A DNA stretch of 64,000 nt from Paraburkholderia humisilvae. GTDB lineage: Bacteria > Pseudomonadota > Gammaproteobacteria > Burkholderiales > Burkholderiaceae. Location: assembly GCF_902859855.1 (NCBI RefSeq), contig NZ_CADIKH010000004.1, positions 248,001-312,000 on the forward strand, in the 5' to 3' direction. Of the stretch, positions 42,504 through 52,236 are shown piece after piece (the stretch's first letter is position 1; each line of letters begins with the position of its first letter). Position numbers and translations under genes: made by a program. The notes under the pieces are model-generated. The model made no database searches and was not told where the DNA came from. It saw only the letters and a list, made by a program, of their open reading frames with translations.

Positions 42504-44846
42504 TCATTGCACGCGCCACCAACGCGGCAACAGGCGCCGCACGTCGGCGCGCCGATAGCGGTCGTCGATCAGATGCACAATGCCGACATCCTGCTCGGTG
42601 CGAATCACGCGGCCCGCGGCCTGCACCACCTTTTGCAGGCCCGGATACAGGTACACGTAGTCGTACCCGTTGCCGAACTGTGCATGCATTGTGCGCCGCA
42701 TTTGCTCATTGACGTCGTTGATTTGCGGCAAACCGAGTGTTGCGATAAATGCACCGATCAGTTGCTCGCCAGCGAGATCGATCCCTTCCGAAAATGCGCC
42801 ACCCAACACCGCGAAGCCGATTCCGCATGTCGATGTCCTGAAGCGCGCGATAAACGCGTCGCGTGCCACTTCGTCCATGCCGGGTTCCTGCGTCCATACC
42901 GGCACCTCTGGAAATTGCGCACGCAACAACGCGACCACTCGCTGCAGATAATCGAAACTACTCAGGAATCCAAGGTAATTTCCAGGGCGTGCGCGATATT
43001 GCCGCGCGATCAGATCGACGATCGGCGCAAGCGACGCTTCCCGGTCGCGCCAGCGCGTCGACACGTGAGCCGCGACATGCACGACCAGTTGCTCGGCCTT
43101 GAACGGTCCTGCGACGTCGAGCCAGCCGGTATTCGCCGGCAGCCCTAGCGTGTCGCGGTAATAGTGCTGCGGGCTGAGCGTGCCCGAAAACATCACCGTC
43201 GTGCGCGCGGCCGCGTGACGCGGTGCGAGAAACGGCGCGGGAATCACGTTGCGCACGCACAGCGATGTTGCAGGTTTTGCGTGTGAGCCGTACGCCGGCG
43301 CGGGCGATGCGAGCGTGACATCGCATAGCGAATGGTCACCGAACTGCTCGACGAGCGACATGAAATGCAATGCATCGAAGTAGAAGCGCAGCACCGTATC
43401 ATCCATGCCGAACGGCGTTTCCGATAGCTGCTCGGTCATCGCGCCAGTCAGATTCTGTACGGCCGATTGCACCCGCGACGGAATCGCCGGCACGACTTCA
43501 TAGCGTTGCGTGCACGCGCGCGTCAGCGCATTCCACTCGCGGTTCAGCCGCTCGAACGGTTGGCGCAGCGCGGCCGGCGCGGCACGGCGCGCCGCCTTGA
43601 GCGCTCGCTGGTCGAGTGTCGCGGTGTACATGCGGCGCGCACGGTCCGGCAGGTTGTGCGCTTCGTCGACGAGCACCGCGATGCGCCACTGGTTGAGCTG
43701 TGTCAGCGCGTAAAGCAGCGCGCCGCTGTCATAGTAGTAGTGGTAGTCGCCAATCACGACGTCGCACCAACGTGCGAGTTCCTGCGCGAGATAGTACGGG
43801 CACACGTCGTGCGCGAGCGCCGCGTCGCGCACCGTATCGCGCGATAGCCGCGTGCTGCGCAACGCGGTATCGCGCGCCGCCGTGACGCGGTCGTAGAAAC
43901 CGCGCGCAAGCGGACATGACTGTCCATCGCATGAATGGCCTGGATGCTCGCAGGCCTTGTCGCGCGCGACCAGTTCGAGCACACGCAGCGGGAAGGGCTG
44001 CGTGCTGATGCCGCTGTCGCCAGCGTCGCGCGATTCGATGCCCGCGCCCGCCCACACGCGTTCACCCGATGCATGCGCACGCGCAAGCGCATCGAGCGCG
44101 TCGAACGCGAGCGCGCGCCCGGTTGTCTTGGCGGTCAGAAAGAAGATCCGGTCGATGTGATCTTCCGCGCATGCCTTCAGCAACGGGAAAATCGTACCGA
44201 GCGTCTTGCCGATGCCAGTCGGCGCCTGCGCAAGCAGCGCGCCGCCATCCCGGGCGGCACGATAGACGGCGACGGACAGCTCGCGCTGACCGCTGCGAAA
44301 CGTACCGTACGGAAATTTCAAGTCTGTGAGAAACGCATTGCGCGCCGCGCGGTGCAGGTCTTCGCGCTCGGCCCATGCGATAAAACGCTCGCACTGCTGC
44401 TCGAAAAACGCCCGCAACGTATGGGCCGTATGCCGCTCGGTCAGCAGGGTTTCTTGCTGACTGACGACATCGAAGTACACGAGCGCGACGTCGAGTTCGG
44501 TCAGCCCGCGTGTTTCACACATCAAATGACCGTAAACCCGCGCCTGCGCCCAGTGCAACGCGCGATGGTTCTCGCGCATTCGTTCCAGGTCGCCGCGATA
44601 GGTCTTGATCTCTTCGAGCCGATTGCGCGCAGCGTCGTAGCCATCCGCACGGCCGCGCACCGTGAGGCCGCGATACGCGCCGCACAACGCGATTTCCGTT
44701 GTGTAACCCCTGTCGCGCCGCCCGGCAACGGCCGCGTGCCCCAGGATGCCGTCGGCCGCGCTCGGCGCCGGGGTAAAGCGCAGATCGAGATCGCCGCGCT
44801 TCGCGGTGAACTCGCACAGCGTGCGCACCGCGACCACGTAGCTCAT
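42504..44846 (-). CDS. XPD/DinG-type DNA helicase with N-terminal PD-(D/E)XK nuclease domain
   Basis: A 780-residue superfamily 2 helicase. Residues 60-110 carry a RecB/Cas4-like nuclease motif: GRADG followed by LEEIKT. The helicase core begins near 185 with Walker A APTGIGKT, then the DEAH box VLVDEAHNLPDRA. The late motifs are MFSGTLSP and QAAGRVIRT. Four cysteines in CEHPGHSCDGQSC and DVCPYYL, between motifs I and II, look like the Fe-S cluster of XPD/DinG. It overlaps the FAN1-type nuclease gene by four bases, so the two are coupled. ATG at 44846 follows GGAGG. It probably unwinds damaged or branched DNA for its partner nuclease. Confidence 0.9.
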   Translation of the reverse strand: MSYVVAVRTLCEFTAKRGDLDLRFTPAPSAADGILGHAAVAGRRDRGYTTEIALCGAYRGLTVRGRADGYDAARNRLEEIKTYRGDLERMRENHRALHWAQARVYGHLMCETRGLTELDVALVYFDVVSQQETLLTERHTAHTLRAFFEQQCERFIAWAEREDLHRAARNAFLTDLKFPYGTFRSGQRELSVAVYRAARDGGALLAQAPTGIGKTLGTIFPLLKACAEDHIDRIFFLTAKTTGRALAFDALDALARAHASGERVWAGAGIESRDAGDSGISTQPFPLRVLELVARDKACEHPGHSCDGQSCPLARGFYDRVTAARDTALRSTRLSRDTVRDAALAHDVCPYYLAQELARWCDVVIGDYHYYYDSGALLYALTQLNQWRIAVLVDEAHNLPDRARRMYTATLDQRALKAARRAAPAALRQPFERLNREWNALTRACTQRYEVVPAIPSRVQSAVQNLTGAMTEQLSETPFGMDDTVLRFYFDALHFMSLVEQFGDHSLCDVTLASPAPAYGSHAKPATSLCVRNVIPAPFLAPRHAAARTTVMFSGTLSPQHYYRDTLGLPANTGWLDVAGPFKAEQLVVHVAAHVSTRWRDREASLAPIVDLIARQYRARPGNYLGFLSSFDYLQRVVALLRAQFPEVPVWTQEPGMDEVARDAFIARFRTSTCGIGFAVLGGAFSEGIDLAGEQLIGAFIATLGLPQINDVNEQMRRTMHAQFGNGYDYVYLYPGLQKVVQAAGRVIRTEQDVGIVHLIDDRYRRADVRRLLPRWWRVQ

Positions 44847-46621
44847 GGGGCGGCCTCCGTGGCATGCGCATCGCCGGCGTCGCCAGCGCCAACGCATCGT
44901 TGCCCGGCATTCGAATGCCCCGCATCGCCATCGGCCCATCGCACATCGATCACGCGTACCGGCATGCCGTGCTGCATGCAGTAGTCAAGCCAGCGGATCT
45001 GATTGTCCTGCAGACGATCGCCAGGACCTTTCACCTCGATCAGCTCATAACGCCGCTCGCGCGGCCAGAAGCGGATCAAATCGGGCAACCCCGAGCGGTT
45101 CACGCGAATGTCGCGCAGCAGCCGCTCGCAGAACAGCTTCAGATGCGCGGCCGGCACGCAATCGAGCGCAAGTTCGAGCAGTTCGCGGGTCAGCATGTTC
45201 CAGAAGACGAACGGCGACTGCCTGCCGGCTTTGCTGTCGAAATGCCGCAGGATGGTCGTGCGGTAGCCGGTGCCGTCGAGCTGAGCAAGGCATTGGTCGA
45301 ACAACGCAGCGCGCTTCGCATGGAAGTCGGGCGCGTGGAGATCAGCGGGACCGCGTTGAAACGGGTGAAAGAACGCGCCGGGCAGCGCCGCGAACACCGG
45401 TTCCCAGCACAGCAGACCGAACAGCGAATTGATGAGTCCGTTTTCGACGTAATGCACCGGCGCATCGTGCTCGCTCAGATGATCAAGCACGACGTATTCG
45501 ACCGACACAGGCTCGGCAGGACGCGCGAGCGTCAGCACGCCGCGCTCGAGTGTGTTTGCCGATGCGCGACTTCGCGTGGCACGCGGGGACGGCGGCGTCC
45601 ATTGCGCGCAGACGCTGCCGGCATGCCGCTGCAGCCGTGGCAACATGCGCGCGACGCGCTGACTTTCTTCTTCACCCTCCGGCTCATAAGCCGCTTGCAG
45701 CGCGAGCGTCAGCGCGTCATCCGCGCGGCCGGCCCGTTCCAGCGCGCGGATACGGCGATGTCGCGCGCCAGGCCACGTGCAACGCTGATAGATGTCGGTC
45801 GCGGTATCCCATTGTCTGCGCCGCTCAGCGTGATGGCCGATACGGTACAGCAGCTTCGCGCGGCGCGTCGCGAGCCACGGGTTGTCGGTCGCGATAGTCT
45901 CGACCGCGCGCAACAGCTGATCAAACGTTGCACCGTCGTCGAATGGGTCGAGCGTGTCAAGCATTTCGCCGCACGCGTATAGCGCCAGATAAACATCCAC
46001 GTCGATGCGCTGCTGAAACGCGCGCGACGATCGCTCGAACGCAACTGGCTCGTATTGATACACACCAAGGTCCGCAAGCACAAATTCGGACCAGTCCTGA
46101 CGCAGATTGCCGAAGAACATCAGCCTCAAGCGCTCGCACAGCGGCGCGACGCTCACGTGCAACACACGCTCGTGCGCATGCGGATGCCATGCCGCATAGG
46201 GCTTGGCATCCGCATGCGCCGCGCGCAGCAGTTCGAGCCATGCGTGCTTGCGCGCAGCTTTTGCGCCCGCCAGTTCCGCGGGAAAGCGCGCCAGCAGTTC
46301 GGCGCGCGTCGATAGATCGAATAGCGCGTCGAGCGTCAACGGGGCATCGGCATCGACCCAACCGGCGGCGATAAGCGGCTCGGCCGCCGCGAGCGGGCAG
46401 CCGATCTCGGGATAAGCGAGACGGCTCGTGCGAAATAGCGTGCCTTTGCGCATCAGCATGCGCGTGAGCAATGCACGCGACGCTTCAGGCAGGCTCGCGA
46501 AGCTGGTCAGAAACGCGTGCTCGGAATCGGCAAGCAGATCGGCATAGTGCTCGGCAAGCCACCCAAGCGCGCGTTCGAAATTGCGCAGGTAATAGAGCGG
46601 ATCCGGGATGTCGTTCGGCAC
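44843..46621 (-). CDS. FAN1-type structure-specific nuclease (VRR-NUC)
   Basis: A 592-residue homologue of FAN1, which cuts DNA near crosslinks and branches. The VRR-NUC domain lies near the C-terminus: GLPDLIRFWP, then ELIEVKGPGDRLQDNQIRW, the PD...ExK metal site. The N-terminal half has the SAP-like/HTH region (LLTRMLMRKGTLFRTSRLAYPEI), and the middle is a TPR-like helical part. The start used is GTG at 46621. The frame remains open to 46699, but that TTG is better read as a -35 element. No good ribosome-binding site was seen. A LexA box lies upstream, so it should be SOS-induced. Confidence 0.88.
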   Translation of the reverse strand: MPNDIPDPLYYLRNFERALGWLAEHYADLLADSEHAFLTSFASLPEASRALLTRMLMRKGTLFRTSRLAYPEIGCPLAAAEPLIAAGWVDADAPLTLDALFDLSTRAELLARFPAELAGAKAARKHAWLELLRAAHADAKPYAAWHPHAHERVLHVSVAPLCERLRLMFFGNLRQDWSEFVLADLGVYQYEPVAFERSSRAFQQRIDVDVYLALYACGEMLDTLDPFDDGATFDQLLRAVETIATDNPWLATRRAKLLYRIGHHAERRRQWDTATDIYQRCTWPGARHRRIRALERAGRADDALTLALQAAYEPEGEEESQRVARMLPRLQRHAGSVCAQWTPPSPRATRSRASANTLERGVLTLARPAEPVSVEYVVLDHLSEHDAPVHYVENGLINSLFGLLCWEPVFAALPGAFFHPFQRGPADLHAPDFHAKRAALFDQCLAQLDGTGYRTTILRHFDSKAGRQSPFVFWNMLTRELLELALDCVPAAHLKLFCERLLRDIRVNRSGLPDLIRFWPRERRYELIEVKGPGDRLQDNQIRWLDYCMQHGMPVRVIDVRWADGDAGHSNAGQRCVGAGDAGDAHATEAAP

Positions 46622-46670
46622 GGCGCTAACGGACTGGCGATCAGGCGGGTCTAAAGGGCGCAACAGACGA

Positions 46671-46699
46671 ACTGTATATTTATACAGCCGCCGTGGCAA
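46671..46699 (-). promoter_or_regulatory. Sigma-70-like promoter of the nuclease-helicase operon
   Basis: On the minus strand, TTGCCA (46699-46694) and TACAGT (46676-46671) are separated by 17 bases. Transcription would begin near 46664, about 43 bases before the GTG start. Confidence 0.5.
46672..46687 (-). promoter_or_regulatory. LexA (SOS) box
   Basis: CTGTATATTTATACAG is a perfect palindrome fitting the CTGT-N8-ACAG LexA consensus, with an AT-only centre. It covers the spacer and -10 hexamer of the operon promoter, the usual place for LexA repression. Confidence 0.8.
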
Positions 46700-46720
46700 T
46701 GCGCCCGTGCCGGCCTGTCG

Positions 46721-48385
46721 TCACTCCGGCTGCGCCGCTCCTTCGGCGGGCGGCTGCCGCGCGCCTTCCGCCACCCCCGCTGCTAACCCTGCGGCCGCCC
46801 CATCCGCCGCGCCTTCCGGATACGCGACCCGCACCGAAGGGACGAACCACGCAAGGCACAGACCGAGCACGGCCGCGGCGGCCGCAAGCGACAGGCCCAC
46901 ATGAATCGAATCGATCAGCGCGCGCCGCGCCGCTTCCATCATCGGGCCACCCACGTGCCCCGCCATGATCAGGTGCTCGATCAGCGCGGCCTGCTGCGAA
47001 TGGTCGACGCGGAAATCAGGGCTCGAGAACGATTGCAGCCACTGCGTCGCCTGATACGAATCGAGCGAACGGTGTACGCCGCGCACATAGAGATGGCTTA
47101 ACAGCGCGCCGGTCATCGCGGTGCCCAGCATCCCGCCAAAAATACGCAGCGATTGCAGCAACGCGGTCACTGCGCCGATATGGTCGCGCGCGACGATCTG
47201 CTGCGAGCAAATCGTCAGATTGGTCGCGACAAGGCCGAGGCCGAGGCCGCTGAGCGCCATGCACGACATCCATACGAAGTGCGGCTGATGCCCGCTGATG
47301 CCGACGAGCACGAGGCAAGACACCGCAAAGAGCGCAAAGCCGATATACATCAGCGCGTTCGCGCGCCGGATGCGCGTGACGATCCGGTTGTTCAGCACAC
47401 TGCCGACCGTCGTGCCTAGCAGCAGCGGCGTGATCAGCATGCCGGAGTCATGCGGCGACATCGCGTAGCCGCCCTGAAACAGCAGCGGCACGTAAAACAC
47501 CAGCGAAAACAGCGCAAAGCCGCCGAGCGCGGACATCACGAACAGCGCGGCGAGTCGCCGGTCGAGCAGCATATCGACCGGCACGACCGGGTAACCCATC
47601 CGCCTTTCCCAGAACCACAGCGTGCAGCCGCACGCGGCGGTGAGGACGAAAAGCACGATCGTCATCATCGTCACGCCTTCCTTCGGCAGCAGTTCGATCA
47701 GCAGTTGCAACGCGCCGAACGTGACGGCGACGACAAATGCGCCGAGCCAGTCGAGCTGCACCGGCCCCGCCTTGCGCAGATGCCGCAGCGGCGGCACGAA
47801 ACGCAGCACGAACAGCAGCGACGCGACGCCGACCGGCACATTGACGAAGAACACGAAGCGCCAGCTGGCCGCTTGCGTTAACATCCCGCCGAGCGTCGGC
47901 CCAATGACATTCGCGAGCCCGAACGCCGAGGTGACGAACACCAGCCAACGCAGACGCAGCTTCGGATCGGGAAACAGGTCGGCCACGCTCGCGAACACGG
48001 TGCCGATCAGAATGCCGCCGCCGATGCCTTGCAGGCCGCGCGCGATGACCAGAAACAGCATGTTCGACGCAATGCCGCACAACACCGATGCGCCGGTAAA
48101 CAGCACGATGGCGGCAATCAGGAATGGCTTTCGGCCGAACAGATCGCCGAGGCGCCCGAAGATGGGAATCGTGATGACCGATGCCAGCATGTACGAAGTC
48201 GCGACCCATGCGTACAGATCGAAACCCTTCAGGTCTGCGACGATTCGCGGCAGCGCGGTGCCCACGATGGTCTGATCGAGCGCGACCAGCATCGCGACAA
48301 ACGCGATGCCGAGCATCGCCAGGAACGATTCGCGAAACGGCAGCAACTGCCTGCCCGGTTGATAGGCGGCGATGGCGGGAATCAT
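46721..48385 (-). CDS. Multidrug exporter of the DHA2 MFS family
   Basis: A 554-residue, approximately 14-helix major facilitator. The first helix leads to MLVALDQTIVGTALPRIVADL, the DHA2 motif D1. Motif A is GRLGDLFGRKPFL and the motif C region is NVIGPTLGGMLTQ. It is a proton-driven exporter, substrate unknown. A low-complexity tail (Glu, Gly, Ala, Pro) of about 30 residues follows the last helix. ATG at 48385 was chosen by family alignment; the ribosome-binding site is weak and the frame is open 32 codons further upstream. Confidence 0.87.
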   Translation of the reverse strand: MIPAIAAYQPGRQLLPFRESFLAMLGIAFVAMLVALDQTIVGTALPRIVADLKGFDLYAWVATSYMLASVITIPIFGRLGDLFGRKPFLIAAIVLFTGASVLCGIASNMLFLVIARGLQGIGGGILIGTVFASVADLFPDPKLRLRWLVFVTSAFGLANVIGPTLGGMLTQAASWRFVFFVNVPVGVASLLFVLRFVPPLRHLRKAGPVQLDWLGAFVVAVTFGALQLLIELLPKEGVTMMTIVLFVLTAACGCTLWFWERRMGYPVVPVDMLLDRRLAALFVMSALGGFALFSLVFYVPLLFQGGYAMSPHDSGMLITPLLLGTTVGSVLNNRIVTRIRRANALMYIGFALFAVSCLVLVGISGHQPHFVWMSCMALSGLGLGLVATNLTICSQQIVARDHIGAVTALLQSLRIFGGMLGTAMTGALLSHLYVRGVHRSLDSYQATQWLQSFSSPDFRVDHSQQAALIEHLIMAGHVGGPMMEAARRALIDSIHVGLSLAAAAAVLGLCLAWFVPSVRVAYPEGAADGAAAGLAAGVAEGARQPPAEGAAQPE

Positions 48386-48614
48386 GATGGCTTCGGCAAG
48401 CAAGAGTGGGGACGCAAAGCGGCACAACGCGCGGGCGCTGTGCAGACTGTGGCACCGCCGGTGTAAATCGGCAAGCCACATTCTGTAAGTCGCTGAAAGC
48501 GCGAAAAAATGACAGTCGATCGCGCGGCCTCCACGGCCTGCTTAATCGTGCGAGGCGGCGTGTGTCGTCTGGTTCATTTGCACTGCTTGCCCTACTAACA
48601 TCCCCTTGGCCGCG

Positions 48615-48650
48615 TTTATTCCCGCCTTTATTTCCGTATTTATTTCCGCG
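48615..48650. repeat. Three tandem 12-base repeats
   Basis: TTTATTCCCGCC, TTTATTTCCGTA and TTTATTTCCGCG lie head to tail at 48615, 48627 and 48639, about 30 bases beyond the chemoreceptor stop codon. They are clearly AT-richer than the flanks. Confidence 0.6.
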
Positions 48651-48680
48651 CGCCTCCCCGCCGTGCTGCGGTCGCGCGGT

Positions 48681-50333
48681 TCAAACCACCGTGGCGTAAC
48701 CCGCTGCCTGCCCGCGCCGCGCGGCCACCGCGCCCACCGATCGGCGGTTCGCACCGTGCAGGTCCCGCCCCTCTTCTTCCCGCAGACGAAACGCTTGTAG
48801 CGCGTTTTGCAGAATCACCGCCTGCTCGGTCAGCGAATGCGCGGCGGCGGCCGCTTCTTCGACGAGGGCGGCATTTTCCTGCGTCAACGTGTCCATATGC
48901 GTGACCGCGAGATTCACCTGTTCGATGCCCGAGCTCTGCTCGGCCGCCGCGGCGGCGATCTCCCGGATCAGCCCGGTGACCTTCGCGATGGCGGTGCGCG
49001 CCTCGTCGATCGTGCCGCCAGCGTTCTCGATGAGCTGCGCGCCGCTGCCCACCTTGCTCACCGCGTTGCTGATCAACTCGCGGACTTCCTTAGCCGCGGC
49101 GGCGCTACGGTGCGCGAGCGAGCGCACTTCCGCGGCGACCACCGCGAAGCCCCGCCCGTCCTCGCCGGCGCGCGCGGCCTCGACCGCGGCGTTCAACGCA
49201 AGGATATTCGTCTGAAACGCGATTCCTTCGATCACCGCAATAATCTCGACCATCCGCTGCGACGCAGCCGAGATATCGCGCATCGTCGCCACCGCGTCGG
49301 CGACCATCGCGCCGCCGTCGACGGCAATCTGCTCGGCCTGCACCGCCAGTTGGCTCGCCGTTTGCGCGTGCCCGGCTGTTTGCCGCACCATCGACGTCAC
49401 CTCTTCCATACTGGCCGCCGTTTCCTCCAGCGACGCCGCCTGGTTTTCGGTGCGCGTCGACAGGTCGGCGCTGCCGGTCGCGATCTCGCGCGCGCCGGTC
49501 GCCACGCTATCGGCGGCCGCACCGATTTGACGCACCGTGCCGGTCAGCGCGTCGCGCATCCGTCGCATCACGTGCAACAGGCTGTCGCGATCGTCACCGC
49601 TGCGCGCGCGCAGTTCGATCGCGACCGTCAGATCGCCGTGCGCAATCGCACCCGCCACCTGCGCCGCGTAGCGCGGGTCACCGCCGATCGTGCGCACGAT
49701 GCTGCGGTTGATCACCCAGACCAGCGATGCGAGCGCGACCGCGAGCACGATGAATACCGCGCCGACCACATACAGCGACTTCATGAACGCCGCGTCGATA
49801 TCGTCGACGTATGCGCCGGTCGCGATGATCCAGTCCCACGGTGCGTAGCGCACCACGTAACCGATCTTGCCGACCGCCTCGGTCGAGTGAGGATGCGGGA
49901 ACACGTAGTCGACGAATCCGCCTTGCGGCGACTGCGCGACCTTCGCAAACGTCACATAGTGATGGCGCCCGTCCGCGTCCGCAGTGCCCGCGAGCATCTT
50001 GTCATTCGACTCCGGCTTGATCGGATGCATCAGCATGCGCGGCGTTGAATCGATCACGAGCAGATAACCGTCTTCGCCGTAGCGGATGTCGCGCAGCCGC
50101 GCGAGCGCCTCCTTGCGGGCCTCGGCTTCGGACAGCGCGCCGCTGGCCGCGAGCGCCGCGTATTCACCGACAATCGATAGGCCCACGTGCGCGACATTGG
50201 TCAGATCATTCTTGCGTTCATCGATACGCGTCTGTCGAGAAAGCCACGCTGCCGACACGGATACCAGCAGCAGCGCGATGAGGCTAACGATCAGCGGCAA
50301 CCACAGCTTTTGCGCGAAACCCAGCTTATACAT
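48681..50333 (-). CDS. Methyl-accepting chemotaxis protein with single Cache sensor
   Basis: A 550-residue chemoreceptor. It has membrane helix 1 ([22 protein letters not shown]) and a periplasmic sCache-type domain ([40 protein letters not shown]). Membrane helix 2 ([19 protein letters not shown]), HAMP, and the signalling domain follow, with its tip [23 protein letters not shown] at about residues 365-390. No C-terminal CheR-tethering pentapeptide is visible. sCache receptors often sense small organic acids. ATG at 50333 has GGAGG upstream. Confidence 0.93.
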   Translation of the reverse strand: MYKLGFAQKLWLPLIVSLIALLLVSVSAAWLSRQTRIDERKNDLTNVAHVGLSIVGEYAALAASGALSEAEARKEALARLRDIRYGEDGYLLVIDSTPRMLMHPIKPESNDKMLAGTADADGRHHYVTFAKVAQSPQGGFVDYVFPHPHSTEAVGKIGYVVRYAPWDWIIATGAYVDDIDAAFMKSLYVVGAVFIVLAVALASLVWVINRSIVRTIGGDPRYAAQVAGAIAHGDLTVAIELRARSGDDRDSLLHVMRRMRDALTGTVRQIGAAADSVATGAREIATGSADLSTRTENQAASLEETAASMEEVTSMVRQTAGHAQTASQLAVQAEQIAVDGGAMVADAVATMRDISAASQRMVEIIAVIEGIAFQTNILALNAAVEAARAGEDGRGFAVVAAEVRSLAHRSAAAAKEVRELISNAVSKVGSGAQLIENAGGTIDEARTAIAKVTGLIREIAAAAAEQSSGIEQVNLAVTHMDTLTQENAALVEEAAAAAHSLTEQAVILQNALQAFRLREEEGRDLHGANRRSVGAVAARRGQAAGYATVV

Positions 50334-50658
50334 TCCGGCGCCTCCGTCTTTATGGTGGATCGAACCACGAGCCACGCTTGTAATAGGGCACATCGTTTGC
50401 GCCGGATGGGCCGGCGCATGTCGCAGCGGAAAGGCAAAGGCAACGCAATAACGAGCATCGCCCGTTCCGTATAACGACCGGAACGGGCGATGCATTTGTA
50501 GAGGGAAACCCTCGCCTCGCGACGAATGTTTCAGGCGAACGGCATGCGCGCCGGGCTACGCGGGCGCATGCATCATGAATGCGACAGGCGCTTGCCGTTG
50601 CGGGTGGCGGGCGCGCGGCGCGCTGCCGGCGCCGCTGCCATGCAACACACGCGCCGGG
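50334..50658. other. Intergenic region between the NuoM-like gene and the chemoreceptor
   Basis: 325 bases between two minus-strand genes. It holds a strong hairpin terminator (50455-50493) and, nearer the receptor, no recognised promoter. No gene was supported. Confidence 0.5.
50455..50493 (-). terminator. Strong hairpin terminator
   Basis: GCATCGCCCGTTCCG (50455-50469) and CGGAACGGGCGATGC (50479-50493) are perfect 15-base arms around a 9-base loop. On the minus strand it is followed by TCGTTATT. It should end the NuoM-like transcript before the chemoreceptor gene. Confidence 0.65.
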
Positions 50659-52236
50659 TCAGCCGCGCGGCCGGTCGCGGTCGCCCGCGACACTGCGCGC
50701 TGAAGTGGTCGGCACCAGATGCACTTCGGGAACCGCGCGGCTATCCGCGACGCGCGTCGCGCCGTTGGCAATCGTGCCTTCGGCCTGCGCGAGCACTTCG
50801 CCAGCGGTCGCATCGATCGCGTCGGTAAACGGCTTCGGATGAATGCCGATTCCAAGCACGAGCACCGCCATCGCGCCCAGCAGCACGAACTCGCGTTTGC
50901 TGACGTCGGTGAGCTTCGCCACCCGCGCATTCGCGACGGCGCCGAAGATCACGCGCTTGGCCATCCACAGCGTGTACGCGGCGCTCAGGATCAGAATCAG
51001 CGCGGCCGCCGCGCCGACCCAGAAGTTGAACTGGATCGCGCCCATCAACACCATGAACTCGCCGACAAAACCGGACGTGCCCGGCAAACCGACATTGGCC
51101 ATCGAGAACAGCATGACGAACACCGCGAAGCGCGGCATCGTATTGACCACACCGCCATACGCGTCGATCGACCCGCTTTGCGTGCGGTCGTACAGCATGC
51201 CGGAGCACAGCAGCATCGCGCCGGACACGATGCCGTACGACAGCATCTGGACTACCGCGCCTTCCATCGAGATGCGTGTGAACACGAACAGGCCCAGCGT
51301 AACGAGGCCCATATGCGCGATCGCCGAATATGCGAGCAGCTTGCGAATATCGGTTTGCACGAGCGCGACGAGGCTCGCGTAGATCACCGCGACCAGCGAC
51401 AGCGTAATGATGGCCGGCGCGAAGAAATGGCTGGCCTGCGGCACGATCGGCAGCGCAAAGCGCAGCAGACCGTAGCCGCCGATCTTCAGCATACCGAGCA
51501 GCACCGCCGCCGCGGTCGGCCCTTCGAGGTGCACGTCGGGCAGCCATGTGTGCACTGGCCACATCGGCACCTTCACCGAGAATGCGGCGAAGAAGCACAG
51601 GAAGATCAGCACCTGCGGCATGAAGTCGAGTTGCAGCGAGCGCCATTGCGCGATGTCGAAGTTGTGCGACTGCGAGTACAGGTACAGCATCGCCGCCAGC
51701 ATCGCGAGCGATCCGGTCAGCGAGAAAAGAAAGAAGCGCAGTGCCGCGTGCGCGCGATTCGATTGCCCCCAGGTCCCGATCAGCAGATAGAGCGGGATCA
51801 GCGTCGCTTCGAAGAACACGAAGAACAGCATGCCGTCCTGCGCGGTGAACACCCCCTGCATGAAGCCCGACAGCAGCAGGAACGCGCCGAAATACTGCGC
51901 GGTGCGCTTGGTGATCGACTCCCACGATGCGACCACGACGATCAAGGTCGTCACCGCGGTCAGCACGGTAAACCACAGCGAAATGCCGTCGACGCCGAGA
52001 TGCCATGCGACGCCGAACGACGGCAGCCAGACCTTGTTCTCGACGAACTGCATCGCCACGACGTTGTTGCGAAAGCCTTCGACGAGCGGAATGGCCGGCA
52101 CGGCACTGACGAGCGCGCCGACAAGCGCGATCCAGCGCGTACGGTTCAGCGCCTGATCGGAACCGACACGCAGCACGACCAGGCCAGCCACGATCGGAAT
52201 CCAGATCAGCAAGCTAAGAAGCGGAGGGAATTGCAT
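50659..52236 (-). CDS. Orphan NuoM-like proton-pumping subunit
   Basis: A 525-residue, approximately 14-helix membrane protein of the complex I / Mrp antiporter subunit family, closest in pattern to NuoM. The conserved Glu143 (VFFEATLIPLYLLIG) and Lys222 (FSVKVPMWPVHTWLPDVHLEGPT) of the proton channel are kept, as is SAIAHMGLV. About 50 residues of non-membrane tail extend past the last helix. No other nuo gene adjoins it and a terminator follows, so it is a single-gene unit. It may be a duplicated complex I subunit or part of a separate ion-transport system. The start at 52236 has a weak ribosome-binding site. Confidence 0.83.
   Translation of the reverse strand: MQFPPLLSLLIWIPIVAGLVVLRVGSDQALNRTRWIALVGALVSAVPAIPLVEGFRNNVVAMQFVENKVWLPSFGVAWHLGVDGISLWFTVLTAVTTLIVVVASWESITKRTAQYFGAFLLLSGFMQGVFTAQDGMLFFVFFEATLIPLYLLIGTWGQSNRAHAALRFFLFSLTGSLAMLAAMLYLYSQSHNFDIAQWRSLQLDFMPQVLIFLCFFAAFSVKVPMWPVHTWLPDVHLEGPTAAAVLLGMLKIGGYGLLRFALPIVPQASHFFAPAIITLSLVAVIYASLVALVQTDIRKLLAYSAIAHMGLVTLGLFVFTRISMEGAVVQMLSYGIVSGAMLLCSGMLYDRTQSGSIDAYGGVVNTMPRFAVFVMLFSMANVGLPGTSGFVGEFMVLMGAIQFNFWVGAAAALILILSAAYTLWMAKRVIFGAVANARVAKLTDVSKREFVLLGAMAVLVLGIGIHPKPFTDAIDATAGEVLAQAEGTIANGATRVADSRAVPEVHLVPTTSARSVAGDRDRPRG

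Noticed and set aside
46622..46699. N-terminal extension of the FAN1-type nuclease from a TTG at 46699
   Set aside because: That TTG is part of a -35 hexamer and the extension would be encoded by the promoter and LexA box.
48807..50048. 413-codon plus-strand open frame opposite the chemoreceptor
   Set aside because: His/Arg-rich shadow of a clear chemoreceptor gene.
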